This document shows positions 31,060 through 43,000 of a DNA stretch of 64,000 nucleotides, piece by piece. The stretch's first letter is position 1. The number at the start of each line of letters is the position of its first letter. The stretch comes from Elmis aenea (lineage: Eukaryota; Arthropoda; Insecta; Coleoptera; Elmidae): contig OX393577.1 in the NCBI GenBank assembly GCA_947652605.1, forward strand, positions 49,389,494 through 49,453,493. The letters are read 5' to 3'. The notes beneath the pieces are model-generated. The model worked only from the letters and a program-made list of their open reading frames with translations, had not been told where the DNA came from and ran no database searches. The position numbers were made by a program, and so were the translations under genes.

Positions 31060-34000
31060 CTGAAATAAAAACAACATTAATAATTTGCATAAGAGTTCTA
31101 AAAGCATACGAGAGAGTCCAGTAAAGACACTTTACGGGTCCGCTATTGACACCAAAATCACTATTATCACCATCCATAATTAAACAATAACTTAACAAAC
31201 CAAAGGTGAAAACTCGTGACGCTTGTTTGACAGCACAAATCAACAAAACAACTCATTACCGTGACGACCAGCTACTTTCCGGCCTAGGCCGGTAAAGACA
31301 ACTCATTACCATGGCAACCAGTTATTTTCTGGCCTAGGCCAGTAAAGATTTATTTTCCAGCCTAAAAATGTATCGGAAACAACTGATTTTCTGGACGGAC
31401 GCAGTAAATAATATGTTACATTTGTATTTTGCTTCAGGGCTAGTTTAGATTTTCACTTTATTAGGCCATTGTTTTGAGGTAATACTGTATTTTGTTTTTT
31501 TTTCGCATACATAATTTGTTTTAATAATTTTTTGTGCCTATGTGAGTGCAGGAGCAGGAGCCTCACTTACCCGGTCTTGGGGCGATACTAGGAGTGACAA
31601 CATTTACAGTAGCTGTGTTTGTCTTTAGTGTGATCAGGGCCGATGAGAGGGAGGGGCAGGGGGGGCTCCGAGCCCCGGGCCCGGAAGTAAATTAAGGGCC
31701 CGGAAATCCACAAACTTTTTTAATTATGGTGTATTCAATATTCATTATTCACAATTTGTTCTTCTATTTAAATAAATTTTCAAATAATTTATTTACTTGG
31801 GGCCCATGTAAATTTTTTCCCCGGGCCCGGCGACGTCTCTCGACGCCTCTGAGTGTGACTAATACAAAAACTCTTTACTTACTCTTAATTCCTCTACTTT
31901 AACCATGGTCAGTTTACGAAGCTGCCTTAAAGTTGGCAAAAGAGCCTGATTTGCAACAGCAGGAGCATGATGGATTTTTAAAAGGAATATAGCAAGTTTA
32001 CAAGTGAGTTCCGTTTGATCCCCTCGTGCTATCAGTGCAGGTAACTTTTGAAGAACCTCACAGGCCGATGGAAACGGTAACAATAAAAGAGCTTCTTCAA
32101 GATCACTGGAACAAATTAATATTGTTTAAAAATAATATATTTAACTTTTATACAGCGTCGTTCAAAAAGTCTGCAACAAATGGGAAGAAATTTTATTATT
32201 GATTTCTCAGAAAATTTTATTCTTGATAAAAGTTGGTGCATGGTCTAAAACTAATTTTAAGATGAAAAAAAGTTCGATAAAAAGTCATAGGACACTAGAT
32301 TTTAACGATTTTTGAAATATTCACAAAATTAGTTTTAGACCATGGATCAACTTTTATCAAGAAGAAAATTTTCTGAGAAATCAAAAATAAAAATGTTTCC
32401 CATTTGTTGCAGACTTTTTGAATGACACTGTATAGTTTAGTATTACCTTGATCTTATTCTGCGTATTGTTTCCAGAAGAAAATCGTCTGGAGTAGTGGTA
32501 TTGTAAGCCTGCATTATTGGATGAGGGACAGGAATGGGTAAGGGCTTCGCACTTGCTACTTGCAATGATGCATGTTCATTAAGTTGTTCTTGATATTCTT
32601 TGCATATATCCAGACATTCAAGTATACTTTCAGCCTGAAAATAAACATTGGTTACACTGATACACACAACTTTTGTTACCTAATGTTTTTTCTATGATTG
32701 ACGACAAAACATAAACAAAACTTTTACATCCACATCGATACTGAAGTACTTAAAAAAAAAATAAAATTGTTATACCTATAGCAAATAACTTAATTAAATT
32801 TGCAGAATTGGTAAAGACAATTCTAATAATGAGCCAGCCACTATGAGATAGATCAGTGTTCCCAAATTCTCAACGTGCACATAATTTAATAAATAAGTTT
32901 TTGCTGCTTAACCCTTTCGCGCCTAATGGGTTATATGTGTCCCATGAAATTTTCAAAAATTACTGAAACGTTGTAAACACATAATAAAAGTATTATTAAA
33001 TATCCCACTCGTATTCTAGTCGTTTCAGAGCATGATGACGCATGGGACATATGTGTCCCTCTAGGCATTTCTGGTGGGATATATGTATCCCTTTAGTAAT
33101 GAATAATTTGCAATTCAACAGGAAGAGAAAACTAACTGAGTCGGAATTGAGGGAAGCAGTTGAGCAAATATGTCCTAGAACCGGGCTAACTGCTAGTTAC
33201 ATAATGATTATAAAAATAAATAAATTATGTTGTTCTATAGTTGTAATTGTAATAAAATATTTGAAGCAGTACGTGCCTAGTGGGACTCATTTATCCCATG
33301 GGCCCTAATTTCAAAACCGAAAACAAAAAAAAATTAAAATTTTGAAAACAAACAATATTCATGTTTATAAACATAATAATTTACTTAAAAATGTTAAATT
33401 CTCCCGAGAAAAAAGTCGGCGCGAAAGGGTTAACACGTTAAGCGCCATTTGTATCCATTTGGATACAAATCATTTTGGCCCAATTTGGATACAACAGCCT
33501 ACATTTAGATTCGGCTGCCTGTATTCCTAAACATACATGTATTACATATAACTATACCAAAAAAGGTTTAAGGATGGCCCGGTGGACTAGAAAACTTGGT
33601 GGCCAGCGATTTTTTTACCCACATTGATATAAACAAAAAAAAGTTTTATGATACAAATGTATTCATACGAAAATCAAATTTACAACTTATAATTGTCAAA
33701 AGTAAAAGCACATAAATGATATAAAAATAAAACTATATAATTGAGCTATAATGTAAATATGAACACTTTATTTTTGGAAATCTTTTACCGTTAGGGGTTA
33801 ATTAATCCTGTAACTATTTAATTATTTGTTTACCTGCTACCATCGGATTATAATGGTTAGTAAGTAGGTATTAACGTGCAAGTTTTTACGAGTATACCGA
33901 GTGATTCAGTTTGACTGTCGCACCCCTATAACTTTTTAATTATTGAAAATAACCCCAACAAACCTTATAGTTTTGGAAACGGCGACAAATTCTCTATTAA

Positions 34001-37000
34001 ATGATGTGCATTTGTTATCTCTACGATGACGTATGTCAAATCCGCGATAGACAACTGTTTTTTTTTTAAAATTACATAGTATACATTTTTTGGTTGATTC
34101 GGATAGAGAATTTAATTCTGAATCCAACCATGTATTAAAAAAGTATGCATACATAAGAGTCTTTTCGGGAAAAATCAGTTCAAAGTTTAATAAAACTATA
34201 GCAAACAGTCTATTTAACATAACAAAAAACGATCAAATCTTAAAAATTATACTATAACTATCAATTATTAAAAATTAATTTTTAATAAAAATAAAAACAA
34301 ATAATAAACGTTGACATAAAAAAATTATACTTCCAAACACAGTTGTGTAACTGCTTTTTTTTTAGAGTCTTATTTTTTATGTCAACATTTATTATTTGTT
34401 TTTATTTTTATTAAAGATTAAGTTTTAATAACTGATAGTTATAGTACTCCTTTCGTCCGAAAATAAGAGTCCCATTTCACACAAAAATTTGTCCGAAAAT
34501 AAGAGTCCCATTTTAATTTAACAGTGTTTTTCGAGACTAAGGATCAATGCTAAGGATTAAAGGACATTAAAAACGAAAAAAAAAAACAAAATAAAAGATT
34601 TACTGACCATTGCAAAAAAACAAAACACCATTATTTACAAAATTACCTTAATTAATCATGTTGACGGAATATTGTCATTGTTTCTTGTGAACATTTTAAA
34701 GATATTGGCAGTTTGGATTCTCTTCTTAGTTTTTCTTTTTTCAAATGAGGTATTTTATAACTATTCGCCAAATTTTCTCGTACAACACAATCCATACAAC
34801 TTTGCAACGTTAGAAAAATATTGTCCAATTTGGTATATTCATAATCCTCAAATACTTTTTAAACACTTTGAATGAACTCATCAATTGTATTTGGTGCATG
34901 CTGATGCTGCAAAGATTGTATGGATGCAAAAAATCCCAATAATGTAAAACATTTAAGTCAGGACTGTACGATCCGTTTTTTATATTTTTCTACTCCTGGT
35001 AAATAAAAAAACCAAATTTTTCAAATGGGACTCTTATTTTCGGACAGAGGGAGTATAATTTTTAAGATCTGATTGTTTTTTGTTATGTTAAATAGACTGT
35101 TTGCTATAATTTGAATAAACTTTGAACTGATTTTTCTCGAAAATGTTCTTATGTATGCATACTTTTTTAACACATGGTCGGATTCAGAATTAAATTCTCT
35201 ATCCGAATCAACCAAAAAATGTATACTATGTAGTTTTAATAAAAAACAGATGCCTATCGCGGATTTGACATACGTCATCATGGAGATAACAAATGCACAT
35301 CATTTAATAGAGAATTTGTCGCCATTTCCAAAAATATGAGGTTTGTTGGGGTTATTTTCAATCATTAAAAAGTTATAGGGGTGCGACAGTCAAACTGAAT
35401 CACCCGGTATACATACTTGTATTCAATAAGCTACAATGGTGAAACACTATTTTCTTCCCCATGGGCCGCCTGTATCCAAATGGATACAAATCAATTTTTG
35501 TTTAAAACGGGTTAACATGTTATTATTTTGTTGTGAATTTTTTTTATATTACTTAAGGGCAATTTAGAAACGTTAATTTAAAAAAAAAAATTGGTGGCCA
35601 GAAAAACCCACTTACTTTTAACATGGTGGCGCTTAAAGTGTTAAAATATTAATATTTAATAATAAAAAACATTCAAGTGTGCACTCCTTAAAACTGGAAT
35701 AGGACATTCATGATCCAGACTTTTTCTAATACAGCAAATTAGGATTAACAAAAAGTTTTAATGTCAGTTTATAATTATTGTGATAATGTTTTATTACATT
35801 CAGACATATGACACCTTTCAAAGAGCTAAATTCTTTAAAACCAAAATCATGGAAAATTCTGATACATTTATAAACAACATAATTATGTAACGAACTAAAA
35901 AGAATAAAAAAAAAATCAAGTATCAAAGTATAATGTAATAAAACCGAAGAACAACTTACAGCTTTTTCACTGCCGATGGTTTTCTTTGATGGTAAATTTA
36001 AACCAGGTTGACTGGGTACTGTAGTGTGTTCACCAGTTGCTAGAGCTTCTTGCCGTTCCCTTTCATCCTCTTCTTCATCCTGTAACACTAACGGTTCTTC
36101 TGATCTTTCATACATCCGCAAAACACGATCTGAACCACAAGACACAACAAACTGACCACTGGGACTAACGGCAAGCCCATATGCTTCGCCTAAGTGCCCC
36201 TGAAATGAGGAAATGAAACAAATGAAAATGTTAACATTTCTTGCACTGTAATTTTTTTAAATAAAAATTTCGGTAGATGATATATTTACCGGCAGAGCTA
36301 TAATCTTATTGTAGGAATCTCCATCCCATTGTTTAACTTTTCCATCTTTACCACAGGTAAAAAAATAATGGGTTCGAGGTACAAACTGTAAACCAGTAAT
36401 GGAGTCATCGTGAGCAAAGATGCTCTTGTGACAATCACCAAAATCCATTCCCCACAGTTTAACGTTACGATCAGCAGATCCAGTTGCTATCAGAGTGGAA
36501 TCAGAAGATATGTCCATGCAAAGTACAGGTAACTTGTGTCCATACAGCGATAAGTAAAACTTGAATATGGAAGAAAAAAAAAAAATTAAAACTCAGAAAA
36601 GAAATTACCGTTAATGTAAAAATGTTAAGCTGCAACACTTTTTGAAATTACAATAATCACAAAATTTAGAAAATATAATAAAAATGTAGGTACATTTAGG
36701 CATTTTGATTGTTAAAATACTGGTATTAGAGAAGGTTAAACTTAAAATACAGGGTGTCTCAAATTCGAGTAAATGCATGGGGATCTCGCTTATCTTAAGA
36801 GCTACGAGGTCGGTTAAATTAGGGCAAAGTTGCGAAATTAGATGCTCATCAAATATCCGCAAAGAAAATGTTCATAGCTGTCTTAGTTCAAAAGTTATTC
36901 AAGAAAAACTGAAAAAATTGATTTTCATTTTTTTGCCCTATTACCTACATTTTTTAAGATATCGACAATCTAGAAGCATTTATCCATGGCAACTTCTTAC

Positions 37001-40000
37001 GCTTTATATTTTGAGATAACATAGAAATTCCAACCATCATTAACTTAATTTTTTTAAATACAGCGAAAAAATTTTAATCTCGTAGTCGGATAGCATTTTG
37101 TCTTCTGATTTCAATAATATATCATATGACAATATATAAAATGATATTTTACCACAAAAATTTTAGAAAAATTCATTTTGTCCAATTTTTGAATCAAATA
37201 TGATCTTGTTTTTCTGTTAAAACTGTCACTCTGACATTAATATGATCGTGATTCATTGTATAATTTGCAACCAGCTAGAAGTTCTTTGAATTTGTGCTTG
37301 CTTTTATTAAATATGACAACACTTTTTAAGGAATTCGAGAAATGTTATAATATACATAAAATTTTGTTTTCTCATGGCATGCTTTTTAATTTTCAACAGT
37401 TTCTTCAGTACTTCATTAAAATCAATTACAATATCATATTTGTAACACCTTTTATTTTCCACAATTGACGAAAACTATTTTAACAATACTCCGCAATACA
37501 CGACGGATAGCGAATAAATAAATAAATTAAAAATTTATTACAAGAACATAGCGAAAATAAAAATTGCGAACAAAAGCACAAATATCTAAGAATTTCTAGC
37601 TGGTTGCAAATTATACAATTAATCACGATCATATTAATGTCAAAGTGACAATTTAAACAGAACAAAGAAAAAACAAAAAAAATTGTTTGGTTTTTTATTT
37701 TGCTTTTTTTTTGTACAAGATCATTTGATTCAAAAATTGTACAAAATGGCTTTTTCTCAAATTTTTGTGGTAAAATATCATTTTAGATATTAAGTGTCAC
37801 ATATCATTGAAATCAGAAGACAAAATGCTATCCGACTATGAGATTAATATTTTTTCGCCGTATTTAAAAAAATTAAGTTGATGGTTCTGAAGAGACGAAA
37901 CGTAGTTGGAAATTCTATGTTATCTCAAAATAGAAAGCGTAAGAGGTTGCCATGGAGAAGTGCTTCTAGATTGTCCATATCTTAAAAAATGTAGGTATAG
38001 GGCAAAAAAACCAAAATTAATTTTTTCAGTTTTTCTTGAATAACTTTTGAACTAAGACAGCTATGAAAGTTTTCTTTGCAGATATTTGATGAGCATCTAA
38101 TTTCGCAACTTTGCCCTAATTTAACCGACCTCGTAGCTCTTAAGATAAGCGAGATCCCCATGCATTTACTCGAATTTGGGACACCCTGTATATCCTGGTT
38201 AAATATCAGCATATTAAAAAAAGCACATGCATTTTATTTTTCAACGATCAGTGAAAATAAATTAATTACTAAAATTAAACTCAAAACTTACCTTGAATGT
38301 ATCAACAAAAAAGATTTTTACAGTGGAGTCCAGTAACGCAACTGCTACAAACTTACTATTTGGACTTATTCGAACACAAAGAACGCTGTCTTCCAACTTA
38401 AGAGTTCGTGTATGCAATAAAGATAATACTTTTGCTTTACTTTCACTTTTTTCGTCAACAATTAGTTCAAACTGCCAAAACTTTACTGTCTTATCTCCAC
38501 CACCTGTAGCACACCCTTTCTAAAACAAAAAATATTTAAATAGTTTCGGTTGTTTAATAATAATTAATCAATAATTAATTATTAATTAAAAGTGTTTTCC
38601 AAATAGAGTTCCATAATGAACTATTGTTGGCATCTGGCAATCTAGAACAGATGCTACGAAAATGTGTTTTGGGGTTTAATAAATTAAATGAAAAAATGCA
38701 AACGAATAAAACCATCCTCATATAAGTAGATCAACCGTTTACATTTAAACAAGACTAAGCATCGTCAAGGAAAAAAATGTCTCTCTGTGTCATAAAATTT
38801 TCGTGCTGAATGGGTTATAGGCAGTGGTGAGCTATGAAATTTTTAACAAAGGGCTCGCTCATAGTTAAATAAAGACAAAAAAATAATGTTAATTATATGT
38901 TGGAAAAAAAATGGCATTTTAAATTCAAACGTGAATAATCGAGTGATTGTACATAACTCAAAAAATTCTATTGTGCAACTGGTTATTCTAAATTTAATCG
39001 TCATTGCTTGATAGGCATGACTTGGTCGCTTTACAAATGTATGCAATGACAATGATTTTAAGATATATTTTTTCTTGAGAAAATGGTTAACAAGAAGAAC
39101 AAGGGGCTCGCAAATTAAGGAATAATTTAACAAAGGGCTCGCGCGAGTTCCCTACAGCTCACCACTGGTTATAGGTGCCTCATGGGGAATTCTAACAATT
39201 CCAGAGGGATTAATACAGTCAACATACGAGTCAGTGAGTGTCTCATTCGTTTACTTTGTACTTGTTTATGTACATTTGATGTTAATGGGACATATTTGTC
39301 TCTCCACTATTTTTCTTTTCCTTTTTTGGCCATACGTTTCCCACCAGTAATCAAAGAACTTGCTTTAGAAAACGTGAGCTTATCGAAAAGGAGTTGCAAT
39401 ACGCTGCCGACCATTTGTGAAATGATTTTGATAAGGAACTTTTCCAAGAATGTGGATAAAAGAATTGTTTAGTTTACTTTTTCAGATACAGGGTGTCACA
39501 CAAAAAACGCAGCAAGCTGTAACTTCGTTGTTTGTTGTCCGATTTTGGTGAACAAAAAAGTGAATGAAATGGCTCCACAAATACTATAAACTGAATTGGA
39601 TTTCAATTTTTTTCAAGTTCAACTTAAATGTCAAACGATAGTCAATTTTTTTTCCAAATGGCACCATTTATTTTTTTTTACTAAATCTGGTAGACATTTT
39701 TTTTCTGAATTCAATGATGTATTCATAATAAGTTAATTTTAGTGCTAAACTAATAAGATATAAAAAATAAAAGTTTAATTAAAATAGGTTAGGTTTCACA
39801 AAATTTTCAAGTGTGCCGTGGTAAACAAAAAAATCTTAATCAACAAATGTCATTTAAACGTCAGTGTGGTATTTAAAAGACATTTGTTGATAAAGATTTT
39901 TTTGTTTTCCACGGCACACTTGAAAATTTTGTGAAACCCAACTTATTTCTGTTAAACTTTTATCTTTTATTTCCTTATTAGTTTAGCACTAAAATTAATT

Positions 40001-43000
40001 TATGATTACATCATTGAATTAAAACTTTTTTTTTACCAGATTTAGTAAAATAAAATAGATGGTGCCATTTGGAAAAAAAAGACTATCGTTTGACATTTAA
40101 ATTCAACTTGAAAAAAATTGAAATCCAATTCAGTTTATAGTATTTGAGGAGCCATTTCATTTACTTTTTTGTTCACCAAAATCGGACCACAAATAACGGA
40201 GTTACAGCTTGCGGCGTTTTTCGTGTGACACCCTGTATATGCGATTTTATATTTAGTGGGACATGTACTATAATGACAAAAAACAACATTTCCATAAATA
40301 AAAAGGTCGGTTCGAAAGGGTTTAACTGTGATAACAAATGTAATATTAAAAAAATACTTTATTAGAGATTTAGCATTAAAACTTTTTCTTTCATTGGAAC
40401 ATAAAATTGAGATTATGTGCAAAAATCATTTAATAGTGCAATTTAAAGGATTTATTGTTAAGAAACACTAAAACTTTAAACCAGGGGTTTCCAAAGTTTT
40501 GACCAGGCGGGACAAATTGTAGACTCCGAATATTTTGCGGGCCAAAAAAATGAAGTGTTTTTGAGACCTCGGTTCGTGGAGAACCGATAAAATCTCGAAA
40601 TGTCAAAATATGTAGGTAGTAAGTATATATATTTTTTGTTGTAAAAAGTAAACTATCTGGTATGATTTCAAGATGGCGGATGGTCTGACATCGAGCGGGC
40701 CGTATTTTTAGGGTCCGCGGGCCGTACTTTAAGAACCCCTGAAGTTTAAACCCATCAAAATCCATTATTCAGTTGTTACCATCCTTGCAGACTAAATTTG
40801 TAAAATCTGATACTTACAAGGTCTGGTTGTAAACAAATTGACCACAATTCATTCGTATGGGCAGGAATGTCTTCTAAAATGTCACCTGCTGCAATATCTA
40901 TTATTAGCATTCTTCCATCTTTCAAACCAACTAGAACATGACGGTCTCCAGGAACAAAAACACTTGACAACACATAGCTAAAAACGAAACACATACATAA
41001 AATCCACATTATTTTTATTATACAAACATTTGTTTGTGTCAAAAAATTTTAAAAGTTATTTAATAGCAAAGTTTCTTTAAGGTTTAAGGTCATGAATATA
41101 TGTACCCAGTTTCTATTGTACGAAGTGATGTTTGAGAAGGTCGATTCCACATTTTGACTGATTCTCCACTACCAGAAACAATTGCTAAATTATCACTGCT
41201 AAAACAAATAGCTCTGACTTCACCATGATGTCCTTGATTAACTATAGATCTCAAGCACTGAGGTTGTGCATCTTTAGTTGCTGTTTGTAAAGTGTACAAT
41301 TCCACTGTATTATTAGAAAGTGTTACAGTAATACGCAATTCACCACCATTACCCAACACTAAATGCAATGATTTTGGTTTATTGGTAAGTGCAATGGTAG
41401 TCAACCTCCTAACTTCGTCACGTAAGCTAAGCTCCAAGTTTTCGGGAACTTGAGGTTCGTTTTCATCTGTTTCCATAGTATCATCTTTCCTAATGAACAA
41501 AAAAAAGTTTTTTTTAAAGAAACAGGAGTTATTATAGACACTATGGTAAAACCAAATGAAGTTTTTACCAGATTCATTACCACCTTGACTACCTCGGCTT
41601 TTAGAAACAACTTCATATGAAGTTTATTAAGGGTAAAATTTGTTTATATGGCATAGAAATATTTTCAAAAATTTATTGCCAAAATGTGTAAGGATAAGAA
41701 AACAACTTCTGTGTTGCATAGCAGCTTTTAAAAACAAAAATGATATTTGCATGCTGATTTTTTATTTATGTAAAGAGCATCCAAATATTACCATCTTAAT
41801 TACCTCCATTACTTGGCAAAAAAAGCTGCACACACAAATAAAAAACATTTTGAAAATTTTGATGCACTTAATAAAGGCGATATACAACTGTTTTTCAAAT
41901 AATAGTGATTTTTTGTCAAAATCAAGATAATAAAAATGTTTTTAATCTTTCTAAAATGTCCATATTTGACTCTTTTTTTTGAGGAAAATGTCAAAATCTA
42001 TACATCAGTAGCCAATGAATACATACTATAGGTCTAACTAAGACTTTTGAATGTTTTTTCTTGGTTTTTTAAGTCATGACATACTCTCACTTATGCAAAG
42101 AGATTGTTTTTATAGCCTACTGATACAACCAATTAAACAAAAATCGTAACTGAAGTATACAAATGTTTTTACGAGTGGGAAGATAAAAAATCTTTTTGAT
42201 TTTTAACCATACTAACTAGTGCAAGAAAAGAAAGTTAAATAATACATTAAAATACTTCAAAATATCTATTTATTTTTGTGCCAATATATGCACTTTGTTA
42301 CCATATAATAATATAAGAAGTTTGTTGGGCATATTTTTAAAAACAAACGAGATATTCACGATGGCCATGATCATGGATGTTGCAAAATGCAGGATTAGGA
42401 CAAAGTTCCAGAATAATCTATTATCAAACCTTTTTTTTAAATTTTGGCTTAGCTACATGGTAAAAAATAAATAATTTATTCATGAATTTGTTTTTTTTTT
42501 GCATTTCCAGTTTAGCAGGAAATTACCCCAACTTAAGTATTATTACATTTTCATATGCAAAATATTAAACTATATTCAGAAACATCATCAAGGGTTTAAT
42601 GGTGCCTGTCCACGTGAGAGTAAACTACTCTCGATAGCAGCGTCGCCAAGGATACAGCCCCTGAGAGTCTCGTGATTGGCTGTATCCTTGGCGACGCTGC
42701 TATCGGGAGTTGTTTACTCTCACGTGGACAGGCACCATTATTTTAAAATAAAAATAAAATAACTGAATAACTAAAATTTCAATATGCTCTGATTCTGTAA
42801 TTTTAATCATCATGGTTAAAGTTTTTTAATAATAAACAAAAACATTTGACAACAAACTGACACTAGTTACATGTATCTTGATTTTGTGATAGTCAGTTTT
42901 TTTGGTTGTTATTAACCCCTTGACTGGTCTCTACGAACTGAGTTCGGGAGTTCTTTTCGCACTAATACCGAGGCTGTACGATTTAAATTTGGGCATTTTT

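Larger units (their letters stand above)
33434..35640. mobile_element. Second piggyBac-like element, containing two nested insertions
   Basis: The left end CACGTTAAGCGCCATT and the right end ATGGTGGCGCTTAAAGTG are inverted and flanked by TTAA (33430-33433 and 35641-35644). Subterminal TGTATCCATTTGGATACAAA palindromes occur near both ends. The body is interrupted by a TA-type fold-back element (33897-35407). Confidence 0.7.
38795..40319. mobile_element. Degraded piggyBac-like element hosting two insertions
   Basis: TTTTCGTGCTGAATGGG near 38800-38815 resembles the left end of 32912-33429. The right end reads TCGGTTCGAAAGGGTTTAAC near 40306-40325. A hAT MITE (38822-39167) and a TA fold-back (39489-40235) interrupt it. 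TTAA duplication is not intact. Confidence 0.35.

Noticed and set aside
31635..31851. GC-rich block considered as a CpG-rich promoter
   Set aside because: Its ends and the near-identical 8-bp flanks show it to be a hAT-like MITE.
36611..37019. Overlapping frames on both strands
   Set aside because: They arise from the inverted arms of 36750-38188; the same frames reappear at 37982-38336 in opposite direction.
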